In this document: piece after piece, positions 1 to 8,816 of the stretch
How the letters are laid out: the number at the start of each line of letters is the position of its first letter
Numbering within the stretch: position 1 is the first letter of the stretch
NCBI GenBank assembly: GCA_019636555.1
Contig: JAHBXH010000001.1
Span: 2,638,928 to 2,702,927 of the forward strand
Length of the DNA: 64,000 nucleotides
From: Phycisphaeraceae bacterium
GTDB lineage: Bacteria; Planctomycetota; Phycisphaerae; Phycisphaerales; UBA1924
Direction of reading: 5' to 3'
Program-made: the position numbers and the translations under genes
Notes under the pieces: generated by a model
What the model saw: the letters and a program-made list of their open reading frames with translations, nothing else
Databases searched by the model: none
What the model was told of the DNA's origin: nothing

Positions 1-1569
1 TTCGCGGATGGCGGAGTTCATCTGCATCAACTCGTAGATGCCGCGTCGGCCTCGATATCCGGTATTGACACAGTTGTCGCAGCCGGTGCCCTTCATGAGC
101 TTGCCGCTCTTGGCTTCCTCTTCGCTGATGCCCACGAGTTGGAGATACTTGTGATCCATTTTTTCGTACGGATACGGCGCATTGCAATTCTTGCAGTTGA
201 TTCGGATCAGGCGCTGGCCCAGCACGGCCTGAATGGAGCTCGCGACCAGGAACGGCTTGACTCCCATGTCGATAAGACGCGTGATCGCGCTGGGCGCGTC
301 GTTGGTGTGCAGCGTGCTGAACACAAGGTGACCCGTAAGAGCCGCCTGGATGGCGATTTCGGCGACTTCTTTGTCTCGGATTTCACCGACGAGGATGATG
401 TTGGGCGCCTGACGCAGCATCGAACGGAGAATCGCGCTGAACGTCAGGCCGATGTGTTCCTTTACCTGGCATTGATTGATCCCGTCGAAGTTGTATTCGA
501 CCGGGTCTTCGGCGGTAATGATCTTCTTGTCGGGGCGGTTGAGAATGTCGAGTGCCGTGTAGAGCGTGGTCGTCTTGCCCGAACCGGTCGGACCCGTCAC
601 AAGGAAGATCCCGTTGGGGCGTCGGATGATCTTGTTGAAGGAAGCGAGGTTGTCCGCTTCGAAACCGAGATTTGCCAGACCGATGCGTACGCTGTCGGGC
701 CGCAGAATACGAAGAACGACGCTCTCGCCGTGATAGGCGGGACAGGCCGAAACGCGGAAGTCCACGAACACCTCATCAACCGGGATCTTGATTCGGCCGT
801 CCTGAGGAATCCGCTTCTCCGCGATGTTCATTCCGGACATCAGCTTAAAGCGGCTAAGCAGCGCGTTTTGCATGCGCTTTGGAAGGTTGTCGCGTTCGAT
901 GCAGACGCCGTCGATGCGGTAGCGCAACCGGACACGATCGCCCATCGGTTCAATGTGAATATCGCTCGCTCGCATCTTCACGGCTTCGACGAGAATGCGA
1001 TTGCAAAGTTTGACGATCGGCGCGTCTTCGCTCGCCACGTCGATGGACTTGTCCACCGACTTGTCGACCGATTTGTCGATCGAGGTCGTGACGAGCGATT
1101 TCGCCGGATCGGGTTTGGCCGAAGCCGCGGGTGAGCCGTTCGATCCGCCTTCAAGAAACTTCTTGATCGCGGAACGCGGAGCAAGAAGGGGCTCGATCTC
1201 CATATTGAGGCGGAAGCGGAGCATGTCCACGAGCTCGAGATCGAGCGGATCGTGGACCACCAGCTTGAGGCGCCCGCCCGCTTTTCCGATCGGCAGAATC
1301 TGGTGCTTTTTGACCAGATCTTCCGGGATCAGTTTGAGGTCGATTTTCGCGGCGTTCCCCGGTGCGGCCGGGTCGAAAAACTCGTAGCCGAATTGCGTTG
1401 CCAGGGCCTTAGCGACCTGTTCTTCCTTTGCATATCCCTGCTCGATCAGCACGTCGCCGATCCGTTTGCCGGAACCCTTGGACGCCAGAGCGGCCTTTTC
1501 GATCTGATCGCGAGTGGCAAAGCCCCACTCCACCAGAATTTCACCGAGTTTCTTGCGGGATCTTGCCAT
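1..1569 (-). CDS. pilB: Type IV pilus / type II secretion assembly ATPase, PilB/GspE family (C-terminus beyond window)
   Basis: Open from ATG 1569 to the left edge (523 codons), so the last tens of residues are missing; family members are usually 560-590 aa. The N-terminus (about residues 1-65) is a MshEN-like domain (KLGEILVEWGF, then RIGDVLIEQGY). The ATPase core has Walker A GPTGSGKTTT near residue 325, then a Walker B/Asp-box region (RQAPNIILVGEIRD) and a His box (TGHLVFSTLHTNDA). A tetracysteine zinc site is visible (CKNC followed by CDNC). Between the N-domain and the core is a short SVDK-type repeat, unusual for the family. It powers pilin polymerisation at the inner membrane. It is a paralogue of the PilB at 11690-13456 but lies outside that operon, divergent from coaB. 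No clear Shine-Dalgarno site. PilT is less likely because of the N-terminal domain. Confidence 0.9.
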   Translation of the reverse strand, partial: MARSRKKLGEILVEWGFATRDQIEKAALASKGSGKRIGDVLIEQGYAKEEQVAKALATQFGYEFFDPAAPGNAAKIDLKLIPEDLVKKHQILPIGKAGGRLKLVVHDPLDLELVDMLRFRLNMEIEPLLAPRSAIKKFLEGGSNGSPAASAKPDPAKSLVTTSIDKSVDKSVDKSIDVASEDAPIVKLCNRILVEAVKMRASDIHIEPMGDRVRLRYRIDGVCIERDNLPKRMQNALLSRFKLMSGMNIAEKRIPQDGRIKIPVDEVFVDFRVSACPAYHGESVVLRILRPDSVRIGLANLGFEADNLASFNKIIRRPNGIFLVTGPTGSGKTTTLYTALDILNRPDKKIITAEDPVEYNFDGINQCQVKEHIGLTFSAILRSMLRQAPNIILVGEIRDKEVAEIAIQAALTGHLVFSTLHTNDAPSAITRLIDMGVKPFLVASSIQAVLGQRLIRINCKNCNAPYPYEKMDHKYLQLVGISEEEAKSGKLMKGTGCDNCVNTGYRGRRGIYELMQMNSAIRE

Positions 1570-1703
1570 GGTCGTGGTCGCTGCTGCCCTGTTGAAACCT
1601 GCTCCGAACACCGATCAGATAATGCCGCGACGGCGGCGAAAGGAATTGAACCGGAAGAGTAGCATTGCACCCACCTGCGGCGGACGCTCGTGCGGTCGCG
1701 AAA

Positions 1704-2426
1704 ATGATCACGACGGGATTTCCAACTCCTTTGGAGCACGCAAAGCCCCTGAACGTGTTGATCACGGCCGGTCCCACGCAGGAGCCGATCGACGATGTAC
1801 GTTTCATCGGGAACCGCTCGTCGGGACAACTCGGGCTCGCGCTCGCGCGGGAAGCGGTCTCGAGAGGGCACAAGGTCACACTGCTGCTGGGGCCGGTGCC
1901 CGCGAGGGAATCGGGCGATTTCAACATCACTTTGACCGGCATCCGTACGCATGGAACGGTGCTGCGGTTCCGTACGACCGAAGACCTCCGGCGGCAGCTC
2001 TTGGAACACAGCCCGAACGCGGAAGCGGTCATCATGAGCGCGGCGGTGGCGGACTACCGCCCCAAAGGGGGATCTTCATCCGGCAAGATTCGCAGAGGCG
2101 AATCCTCATTCACAATTGAGCTCGAATCCACGCCCGATCTCCTCGCGATGCTCGGATCAAACCGGCAGCCTGGGCAATTGCTGGTCGGATTTGCGCTCGA
2201 ACCCCCGGAACGGCTGGAGCAGTCGGCTCGGGAAAAACTTCAACGGAAAGCAATCGACCTGATTGTCGCGAATCCGCTCGAGACCATGGAGTCGGGCGAA
2301 ATAAAGGCCCGGGTGCTCGGACGTCGCGGCGAAGACATCGCGACGGACGGAAAGATCTCGAAGTCCGAGTTTGCGCCTTGGCTATTGAATATCGTCGAAA
2401 GCGTTCACGCCACTCTTTCGGCCTGA
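1704..2426 (+). CDS. coaB: Phosphopantothenate-cysteine ligase, stand-alone CoaB domain
   Basis: Joins cysteine to 4'-phosphopantothenate in coenzyme A synthesis. The protein has the CoaB signature VLITAGPTQEPIDDVRFIGN followed by RSSG, a Rossmann-like nucleotide fold, the SAAVADYRP segment, and the NPL..M region near the end. Most bacteria carry CoaB fused behind the flavoprotein decarboxylase CoaC; here there is no CoaC domain and only about 240 aa, so the decarboxylase must be encoded elsewhere. The reading frame is open back to a TTG at 1665, but ATG 1704 fits the usual domain start better. The next gene begins 18 bp downstream with a GGAG close to its ATG, so the two are probably co-transcribed. 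Confidence 0.88.
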   Translation: MITTGFPTPLEHAKPLNVLITAGPTQEPIDDVRFIGNRSSGQLGLALAREAVSRGHKVTLLLGPVPARESGDFNITLTGIRTHGTVLRFRTTEDLRRQLLEHSPNAEAVIMSAAVADYRPKGGSSSGKIRRGESSFTIELESTPDLLAMLGSNRQPGQLLVGFALEPPERLEQSAREKLQRKAIDLIVANPLETMESGEIKARVLGRRGEDIATDGKISKSEFAPWLLNIVESVHATLSA

Positions 2427-2444
2427 GCCGCCGAACAATGGAGC

Positions 2445-4244
2445 ATGGCCGATCGCAAACCACGCCGCCACGGACAGCCCGACAAGCCGGCGCGGGGGAA
2501 CCGAAATCCTGCGGAATCGAGCCGAGGCATCGCACGCGGCGTACGCGTCGTTTTCGAAGACGACGACTTGCTGATTGTGGACAAACCCTGCGGAATGTTG
2601 TCGGCGTATGTCGGCGGGCCGCGCGGAGAGGGTTACGAGGGCGACGACCTCTTTTCGCTGGTCAAGAGATATGTGCGAGGCCGGGTGCGCTCGAGAACAC
2701 GCACCCCCGTCTTCGTCGTCCATCGACTCGATCGGGAAGTTTCGGGTCTGATGATCTTTGCAAAGAGCGAACGAGCGCTGCACTGGCTGAAAGAAGACCT
2801 CCGCGCGCGGCGACTCAGCCGGTTGTACTACGCCGTTGTGGAGGGTGAGTTGCCAACGGCGGGGACGGGCTCCTCCGGAACGATTCAGAGTTACCTTTGG
2901 GAAAACTCGCGCGGTCAGGTTGAAAGTTCATCGACACCGCCTGCGGCATCGCGAGTGCCGCAGCAGCGAGGAGGCGATCGCGATAGGTCAGACGGAAAGC
3001 TGGCGGTCACTCACTGGCGTTGCGTAAACGCGGGGCGCGGCTGTTCGCTTCTTCAGATTCGGTTGGAAACAGGGCGAAAAAACCAGATCCGCGTGCACAT
3101 GAAGGATGTGGGGCATCCGATTGCGGGAGACCGACGCTACGGCGCCGTGACCGACCCGATCGGACGCGTGTGTCTGCATGCGGGCGAGCTCGGAATGGTG
3201 CACGCATTTTCAGGACGCCCTCTGCGCCTCAAGAGCCCCGTGCCGCGTGAGTTTTTTCGTCTCGTCGGGGCCGGCAGAGACGAAGCGGCGGCGATCGAAC
3301 AAGGAGAGGCACCCGGCGATGCGGACGCCGGCCCGATCGGAGCGAGTTCACTCCCGCCGGATGCGCCGCGCGCATCCGAATCCGGCTGGAACCATGTCGC
3401 GACCTGGTATGACCGACTGATCGAAGAGGGTCGCAGCGATCATTTCGAGAAGGTGATTATTCCCGGAACGTTGCGGCTGCTCGAGCCTGCAAAGGGCCAG
3501 CACATTCTGGATATCGCCTGCGGACAGGGCGCCTTTTGCCGAACTCTCGCAAGGCTCGGAGTACAGGCAACCGGAATCGATGCGGCGCCGAATCTGATCG
3601 ACGCGGCACGCCGCGGTACAGGCGGATTGCACCCAGCTCCGCGATTTCAAGTCGGCGATGCGCGCAACCTCGGCGATGCCTCACTCGATGGCGAACCGTT
3701 CGATCGCGCGACGTGCCTGATGGCATTGATGAACATCGAACCGCTCGCGCCGGTCTTCGCGGGCATCGCATCGAAAATCCGACGCGGCGGTTCATTCGTG
3801 TGCGTGATTCTGCACCCCGCTTTCCGGTCGCCTGGGCAAACAAGCTGGGTGTGGGATTCTTCCGCTTCAAAGGACAGGCACGGGCGTGGCGGTGTGCGAG
3901 GGAGCGACGCTGCCGGGCGATCGGCACCGGGGTCGGCCCGAAGCTCCGATCGTCAGTTCCGAAGAGTCGATGGTTATCTGTCCGCCGGGCATCGCGAAAT
4001 CGTGATGAACCCAGGGGCCGCGGCATCGGGCGCCGAGAAAGTCGTCACGCTCACACACCACCGGCCCATCCAAACCTACGTGCGGTTGCTTCGGGAAGCG
4101 GGTTTGCTAATCGACTCGCTGGAGGAGTGGCCGAGTGCCCGCGAGAGTGAGCCGGGCCCGCGCGCCGCGGAGGAGAATCGCGCGCGCCGCGAAATTCCGA
4201 TGTTTCTTGCGATTCGCGCGGTTCGCCCAAACACGGCTGGCTAA
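2445..4244 (+). CDS. Fusion protein: RluA-type pseudouridine synthase + class I SAM methyltransferase
   Basis: Single 599-aa frame with two enzyme domains. Residues about 35-275 are an RluA/RluD-type pseudouridine synthase: DDDLLIVDKPCGM, the catalytic loop HRLDREVSG (93-101, nucleophile Asp96), and RKNQIRVHM (211-219). After a 40-residue Gly/Ala/Asp-rich linker, residues about 315-595 form a Rossmann methyltransferase with motif I DIACGQGAF (356-364) and acidic IDAAP after beta 2. The RluA half isomerises specific uridines in rRNA or tRNA; the methyl acceptor of the second half cannot be read from sequence. The frame is continuous and no stop or frameshift separates the halves. GGAG lies immediately before ATG 2445. 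The gene ends in a 4-bp overlap with the convergent peptidase gene. The fusion is unusual; see findings. Confidence 0.9.
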   Translation: MADRKPRRHGQPDKPARGNRNPAESSRGIARGVRVVFEDDDLLIVDKPCGMLSAYVGGPRGEGYEGDDLFSLVKRYVRGRVRSRTRTPVFVVHRLDREVSGLMIFAKSERALHWLKEDLRARRLSRLYYAVVEGELPTAGTGSSGTIQSYLWENSRGQVESSSTPPAASRVPQQRGGDRDRSDGKLAVTHWRCVNAGRGCSLLQIRLETGRKNQIRVHMKDVGHPIAGDRRYGAVTDPIGRVCLHAGELGMVHAFSGRPLRLKSPVPREFFRLVGAGRDEAAAIEQGEAPGDADAGPIGASSLPPDAPRASESGWNHVATWYDRLIEEGRSDHFEKVIIPGTLRLLEPAKGQHILDIACGQGAFCRTLARLGVQATGIDAAPNLIDAARRGTGGLHPAPRFQVGDARNLGDASLDGEPFDRATCLMALMNIEPLAPVFAGIASKIRRGGSFVCVILHPAFRSPGQTSWVWDSSASKDRHGRGGVRGSDAAGRSAPGSARSSDRQFRRVDGYLSAGHREIVMNPGAAASGAEKVVTLTHHRPIQTYVRLLREAGLLIDSLEEWPSARESEPGPRAAEENRARREIPMFLAIRAVRPNTAG

Positions 4245-6586
4245 AGACACAGCAATTGGTCGTACGCGTGAGCAAAGATGACAAAGTCGGCGTCATCGGT
4301 CAGCCCGTCGCCGTTGAAATCGGCGGCCATTGTGAGCAGTGCGTTATACGCCGCGGCAAAAACGACAAAGTCTGAATCGTCCACCATCGAGTCACCATTC
4401 AGATCACACGGGCAGGCGCCGGGAATCACGAAGAAACGGAGAATCTTCACCCCCTCGATCGTTGTGCCCGCTTGACCGTCTCCGGTCGGCAGACTCTTCG
4501 GCGATTCGGGATCGAACACGTCGCCGTCGAGCTCTTGACCTGTTGCGATCGCTGTCGGTGTGCCGACGAGCTCGATCGTGTAGGTGCTCGGGCTCAACGC
4601 GGATTCGAAGGCAAGAGTTGCGGTCTGCAAAGCCGCGGAATAGGAAAACGTGAACGGAACGGGAGAGCCTGGGCCGCGCCGAACGACGAACTGGGAGCCA
4701 TCGGTCGCAACATTCTCGCTGAATTCGAGCGTGATCTGCAATGGAGATGCTCCAAATTCGAACGATGCGCCCGGCATTGGAGCCGATTCGAGAATCACAG
4801 GTGGCCCCTGAAGCGGAGCTTCGCCGGCAACCCCGTAATTCAAGACCCAACTGTTCGGATCAAAGAACAGATCCGACGCCGGGGACACGCCGGATGAGCG
4901 CACAAAGAAGCTCGTGCGTGCGATCGGCTTCACGATGTGATCGACCGGACCCGCGCCGGTTGACAAACGAACCAGCAGCGGATTTGTGAAGACCGGCCAG
5001 GCGCTGTCCTGCGTCTGCCGCACATGGAAGCGCGTCCAGTATTTTCCGTTCACCGAAAACGTCTGGAGACCCTTCGCATATGTCGGCGCGCCTATCCCGA
5101 ACACCCATTGATTAAAGAACCACCCGAGTGACTGTCCGTACACCTGCTCGCAAACGCTCCGGAAATCGTCGGTCGTTGCGGCCGAACCTTGAAACTCGCT
5201 CCGCCACGTCGCGAGAATCCCAAAAAACTTCTGGTCTCCGACGATGCCGCGAAGCATGTGCAGCACCCACGCCGCCTTCCGATAGGTCAGATCGCGGCTG
5301 AAAATCCGCGCCTCATCGCTTGTATCAAAGCAGTACACCGAGCCACCCACGTTTTCTGCGGCGGGTTTGGTCCCGATCATGTAGTTCTGGAGTGCGGTCG
5401 CGCCTGTGGATCCCGGCTTGTGCTCCGCCCACAGCGCTTCCGTGTACGTCGCAAATCCCTCGTTGAGCCAGATATCGCTCCACGTGCGGCAAGTCACATT
5501 GTCGCCCCACCACTGGTGCCCGAGTTCGTGAATTGTGACCTGTTCGGCGTAGTTTCCCTGGCCGCTCATGGTCTGGTGTTCCATACCGCCGCCGAAGGGG
5601 AACTGATAGATGCCATATCCCTCGTTCACAAAGGGGTATTCGCCGTAGAGCGGGCGCATCGCGTCGAGCATCGGCACGACCAATTCCCACGCGGCTCTGC
5701 GCGCGGGAGTGTCGAACGCGGAATAGATAAAGAAGCGAAGCGGGAACGCCACCGGGCCCGTCGTCGGCAGTGCCGCACCCTGATATGTCAGGCTCCAGTT
5801 GTTGTACTTGGCCAGACTGAAGCACCCGAGATAGGTCGCCATCGGATAGTCGCTCTCCCATCGAGTAACCGTCTTGCCGCCGGCGATAGGAGTCTGACTG
5901 ACGAGCCTGCCGTTCGAGATCGCGGTGAGTCCCGCGTCGTGCGTTATCGTGAGATCCCACGTTGCCTTGTCGGAATTATCGCCGGGGAGACCTCGATCGC
6001 CATCCTTGCAAGCCCACCACGTTCCGGCGTCGAACGGCTCGCTGAAACTGCTCACGACCGGCTGACCATCCTGCGTAGACCAGAGGATGCCGCTCTGCCC
6101 TTGGAGCGCCGGACCGCTGAAGGGAATCGTGATAGTCACCGTTTCGCCAGTGTTGTACGGCCTGTCGAGCGTGACCGTCCGGGTCTGGGCGCCGGCCGAG
6201 ACGGGCGAAAGTACCGCAACGCCGTTCACGAGGATCTGTCCCGGTGTAAGCGCCGGCGCAAGAGAGAATGTGAATTCGGTCAACCCGTCAACTCGACTTT
6301 GAAGCGTGATGACCGAAACGCCTTCGACGGATTGCGTCGAGGGAAACACCTCGATCGTCAGGCTGTTGTGCACGACATCCGTGTCGTGATGCGCGTCGCG
6401 ATCCTGGAACGGGGCGGCAGGAGCACGACCCGCGCGAAAGAGGTACTTCATAAGGGCTGCTTTGCCGCAGGCTTCATCCGGAACGGAACAGTCGACGGGC
6501 TCGATCGCGCGCAGCATGGCGGGCGCGCCGGATAATCCCGCGCACGCTCCGAGAGCGGCGAAACCATGACCAATCCGTCGGATCAA
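4241..6586 (-). CDS. Secreted M1-family aminopeptidase with Ig-like and dockerin-like C-terminal modules
   Basis: Predicted exported zinc peptidase, 781 aa. N-terminal basic/hydrophobic signal peptide (about residues 1-27) and the M1 beta-saddle domain. The exopeptidase motif GGMEH (333-337) stands in place of the usual GAMEN. The zinc site is HELGH (353-357) with distal Glu in NEGFAT (E376), so catalysis should be intact. About residues 620-715 resemble an SbsA/Big-5 type Ig-like domain. From residue 725 there are two dockerin-like calcium motifs (DLNGDSMVDDSDF and DFNGDGLTDDADF), each followed by an Y-x-x-L helix. The start is TTG 6586 with GGAGG upstream; the first internal ATG would cut the signal peptide. 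It is a paralogue of 42535-44919. Role: extracellular or periplasmic protein degradation, inferred. Confidence 0.88.
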   Translation of the reverse strand: MIRRIGHGFAALGACAGLSGAPAMLRAIEPVDCSVPDEACGKAALMKYLFRAGRAPAAPFQDRDAHHDTDVVHNSLTIEVFPSTQSVEGVSVITLQSRVDGLTEFTFSLAPALTPGQILVNGVAVLSPVSAGAQTRTVTLDRPYNTGETVTITIPFSGPALQGQSGILWSTQDGQPVVSSFSEPFDAGTWWACKDGDRGLPGDNSDKATWDLTITHDAGLTAISNGRLVSQTPIAGGKTVTRWESDYPMATYLGCFSLAKYNNWSLTYQGAALPTTGPVAFPLRFFIYSAFDTPARRAAWELVVPMLDAMRPLYGEYPFVNEGYGIYQFPFGGGMEHQTMSGQGNYAEQVTIHELGHQWWGDNVTCRTWSDIWLNEGFATYTEALWAEHKPGSTGATALQNYMIGTKPAAENVGGSVYCFDTSDEARIFSRDLTYRKAAWVLHMLRGIVGDQKFFGILATWRSEFQGSAATTDDFRSVCEQVYGQSLGWFFNQWVFGIGAPTYAKGLQTFSVNGKYWTRFHVRQTQDSAWPVFTNPLLVRLSTGAGPVDHIVKPIARTSFFVRSSGVSPASDLFFDPNSWVLNYGVAGEAPLQGPPVILESAPMPGASFEFGASPLQITLEFSENVATDGSQFVVRRGPGSPVPFTFSYSAALQTATLAFESALSPSTYTIELVGTPTAIATGQELDGDVFDPESPKSLPTGDGQAGTTIEGVKILRFFVIPGACPCDLNGDSMVDDSDFVVFAAAYNALLTMAADFNGDGLTDDADFVIFAHAYDQLLCL

Positions 6587-6791
6587 CCCCTTCTGCTCCC
6601 TCCGAATGAAGGCGCGACTTCCTCACCCGTGCGCCCGGCTGTGCAGGTGAAAGCGTACCGGAATCATTCGGACGGGAGCACCCAACCGATGCGATTTCGG
6701 TGCGAATTGGAGTTATTTGGGACCGATACTTCGTTCGCTCGCCCCTCGGAGCACCTCATCCCCTGCACTCCCGGCTCAACCAAACGTCGGG

Positions 6792-6820
6792 TGAACATCG
6801 ATGGTTGGACTGGTTACAAT
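6792..6820 (+). promoter_or_regulatory. Probable promoter of tRNA-Gly
   Basis: TGAACA (6792-6797), 17-bp spacer, TACAAT (6815-6820). The predicted transcription start is about 3 bases before the mature tRNA 5' end. Confidence 0.5.
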
Positions 6821-6829
6821 GGGCACCAC

Positions 6830-6901
6830 GCGGGTGTAGCTCAGTGGTAGAGCGTCAGCCTTCCAAGCTGAATGTCGAGGGTTCAAATCCCTTCGCCCGC
6901 T
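6830..6901 (+). tRNA. tRNA-Gly (anticodon UCC)
   Basis: A 72-nt cloverleaf can be drawn by hand. The acceptor stem GCGGGTG pairs with CGCCCGC with one G:T pair, the anticodon arm is TCAGC-CTTCCAA-GCTGA giving anticodon TCC, and the T arm is GAGGG-TTCAAAT-CCCTT. The discriminator base is T and CCA is not encoded. Confidence 0.97.
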
Positions 6902-6925
6902 TTCGCCCCGATATTTGATTGGGTC

Positions 6926-6962
6926 AAAAAGAACGAAGCCGCCGGGAGATCCGGCGGCTTCG
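6926..6962 (-). terminator. Intrinsic terminator of the pilin gene
   Basis: Perfect 12-bp inverted repeat (6934-6945 with 6951-6962, loop GAGAT). Read on the minus strand it is followed by TTCTTTTT, so it ends transcription of the pilin gene at 7032-7514. On the plus strand, after the tRNA, the T tract is weak (CGTTTG), so it may act on both strands but best on minus. Confidence 0.75.
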
Positions 6963-7031
6963 CGTTTGTCAGTCCACGATTTCGAGTGTTTCTTCCGACT
7001 CTGTCGCAAATCCTTCAGTCGACAAGGCCCT

Positions 7032-7514
7032 TCAGTAGGTGTTGTACTTCACGCCGCGCCCGTCAACTTCGGTGTCGGGGCAGTTCGGCGTGACGTTGCC
7101 CGTTGATGCGTCGTAGACCCAGCCGAAGGCGCCGCCGAGAGATCCTGTGAAGGTCATCTTGCCTTTGTTGGCGCCGACCGAGAGCGGCGGAATGGAACGG
7201 ATGTACGGGCCATAGATGATGCCCGTGCCGGTGTTCTTGGTCGCGCTGAAGGTCGTTCCCGCGATGTCGGAATACTGCGTCAGAGCATTCGTCACGTCGG
7301 CGAGCGAGGGGTACGTGCCGCCGTGCTCGGTCTGGAACAGATCGAGGGCATTGCGGAGCACCGCAAGATCGGCCATCACCGCGTTGTCGGCGGCGGCGGT
7401 CGCGCTGCGGCTCATGCGCGGAACGGCGATCGCCGCGAGGATCCCGAGGATCACGACGACGATGACGAGTTCGAGAAGGCTGAATGCACGGCGGGAACGA
7501 AGAGCGAATGACAT
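7032..7514 (-). CDS. Type IV pilin / pseudopilin (GspG-like prepilin)
   Basis: 160-aa prepilin. A short basic leader (MSFALRSRRA) precedes FSLLELVIVVVILGILAAIA, the hydrophobic helix that drives both export and filament packing, with Glu at position +5 of the mature protein. The residue before the cleavage site is Ala instead of the usual Gly. The globular part (about 40-160) contains the alpha-helix plus beta pattern of major pseudopilins and ends in a C-terminal Asp/Gly-rich stretch. A clear CGGAG lies 8 nt before ATG. It sits 170 bp downstream of the pilM-N-O-P operon on the same strand, with its own terminator, and is likely the main subunit of the pilus or secretion pseudopilus made by those genes. 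Confidence 0.88.
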   Translation of the reverse strand: MSFALRSRRAFSLLELVIVVVILGILAAIAVPRMSRSATAAADNAVMADLAVLRNALDLFQTEHGGTYPSLADVTNALTQYSDIAGTTFSATKNTGTGIIYGPYIRSIPPLSVGANKGKMTFTGSLGGAFGWVYDASTGNVTPNCPDTEVDGRGVKYNTY

Positions 7515-7684
7515 CGTCGGTACTCCGTGGTAGACGCGAATCGCCCATTGCGGGCGGTGACGGTCGGATCATCGAGCGATTCGTCGCGCCAAATCAGTCC
7601 GGACATCGTTCCGGAGGCGCGCGGCGACAAGAAACAACCGCCTGTGAGGTTTGGGGGGACTGCGCAATCGATCCGCTGGGTGCA

Positions 7685-8185
7685 TCACCGGACGGGCGGC
7701 AAATGAAGCTCAACCAACCCGCCCGGGCCCGAGAACACCGCGCCCTCTCGGGTCACTTCGGTCAGCGTGAATCCCGCGATCACCTCTCCAACGGTCACCG
7801 CTCGCCCGTTGATCACGGCGTTCGCACTCCGGCCCGTCGAAGCGATTGCGCTCAGGTGATGAGTCGAAGCAAACTGCTGCCTCGAGTCCTCTACGGGCGT
7901 TGCAGCCGGCAGCTCGGCGATCTCGACCGGCACGGTTCGCTGGAGGGTGACTTCGAGCAAGTCGACAGTTCTCGGAACGCTGCCCAATTGCTTCAGGCGG
8001 GTCGCGAGCGTCGGAACCTGAGCCGCCGGTTTCGCCGTCCGCGCGGTCAGGGGAACAATTTCGGCCTCGGCAGCGTGCGCCGAACTCGCTCCGGTCACGC
8101 CGAAGAATCCACGGTCGACCGCCAGGACAGCCCCGGCAACCAACACCACCGCCGCGTAGACCTTGCGCTCACGTGACATCGCCAT
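7685..8185 (-). CDS. PilP/GspC-like inner-membrane pilus assembly protein
   Basis: Last gene of the pilus operon, in the position of PilP. One N-terminal transmembrane segment (VYAAVVLVAGAVLAVDRGFF) is followed by a flexible Ala-rich region. A C-terminal beta domain (about the last 55 residues) contains SANAVINGRAVTVGEVIAGF, the pattern of the PilP/GspC HR domain that links the inner-membrane platform to the secretin. The frame is open to GTG 8221, 7 bp after the pilO stop; ATG 8185 or 8179 puts the membrane helix at the usual place and is preferred, but no Shine-Dalgarno sequence decides it. Assignment rests on domain layout and synteny rather than strong sequence identity. Confidence 0.65.
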   Translation of the reverse strand: MAMSRERKVYAAVVLVAGAVLAVDRGFFGVTGASSAHAAEAEIVPLTARTAKPAAQVPTLATRLKQLGSVPRTVDLLEVTLQRTVPVEIAELPAATPVEDSRQQFASTHHLSAIASTGRSANAVINGRAVTVGEVIAGFTLTEVTREGAVFSGPGGLVELHLPPVR

Positions 8186-8228
8186 GCATGAACACTGCAA
8201 AACGCGGGTGCGGGATGCCACTCTGTCG

Positions 8229-8816
8229 CTATTTCTTTGGGGCCGCCTGTGCCGTTGGCGCGGACGGTGCGGCGTACCACACCAGATCGAAGCTGAACGA
8301 CGCCGAATCGGAGCGGCTTGAATTGTCCCGAGCGATCTGAAATCCTGCGACTGCTATGTCCGGAAACTCGGAGCGAAGATCAGAAATCCAATCGCGACTT
8401 GAGAGAAACGCCCCGCGCCCCTCGATTCGTATCGGAACAAGAGTCGCTTTCGCGGCCCGTTGCGGCGCATCGGGCGCGACGCGATCGAGCGCCAGTTTGC
8501 GATTGAATGCGGATTCGGTCAGCCGCGAAATCCTGGAGTTGAGGCGCGCGACCGGCTCCACATCCACCCGGGTTTCCTTGAGATCGTTCTCCAGGCGAAC
8601 AAGGTTGAGCTCGAGATCGGAGCGCTGCTCACGAAGGTCCCGCACTTCCATTCTTCCGGCTTCGAGACGCTCCTCAAGGGCCCGATGCGCGACTCTGGCG
8701 GTGAATACCGGAAGAATCGCGCCGACCGAAACGATCGCGGTCAAAAGAAGCATCACCGCGACGCCCGCGAGGTCCACGCTGACGTTGAGACGGATTTGAT
8801 CCAACCGTTTTCTCAT
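8229..8816 (-). CDS. pilO: PilO-like pilus assembly protein
   Basis: 195 aa. One transmembrane helix near the N-terminus (LAGVAVMLLLTAIVSVGAIL), a charged coiled coil of about 60 residues rich in Glu, Arg and Leu, and a small C-terminal ferredoxin-like domain. This is the PilO layout: with PilN and PilM it forms the inner-membrane alignment complex. It overlaps pilN by 4 bp (ATGA type), so the two are translationally coupled. Sequence similarity to PilO is low, as is usual for this family; the call depends on architecture and gene order. Confidence 0.7.
   Translation of the reverse strand: MRKRLDQIRLNVSVDLAGVAVMLLLTAIVSVGAILPVFTARVAHRALEERLEAGRMEVRDLREQRSDLELNLVRLENDLKETRVDVEPVARLNSRISRLTESAFNRKLALDRVAPDAPQRAAKATLVPIRIEGRGAFLSSRDWISDLRSEFPDIAVAGFQIARDNSSRSDSASFSFDLVWYAAPSAPTAQAAPKK

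Noticed and set aside
4141-4260. Frameshift between the fusion protein end and the peptidase
   Set aside because: Both stops are clean and the genes are convergent with a 4-bp overlap.
5189-6535. 448-codon open frame on plus
   Set aside because: Antisense to the M1 peptidase gene, whose zinc site and signal peptide are clear. Long opposite frames are common in GC-rich DNA.
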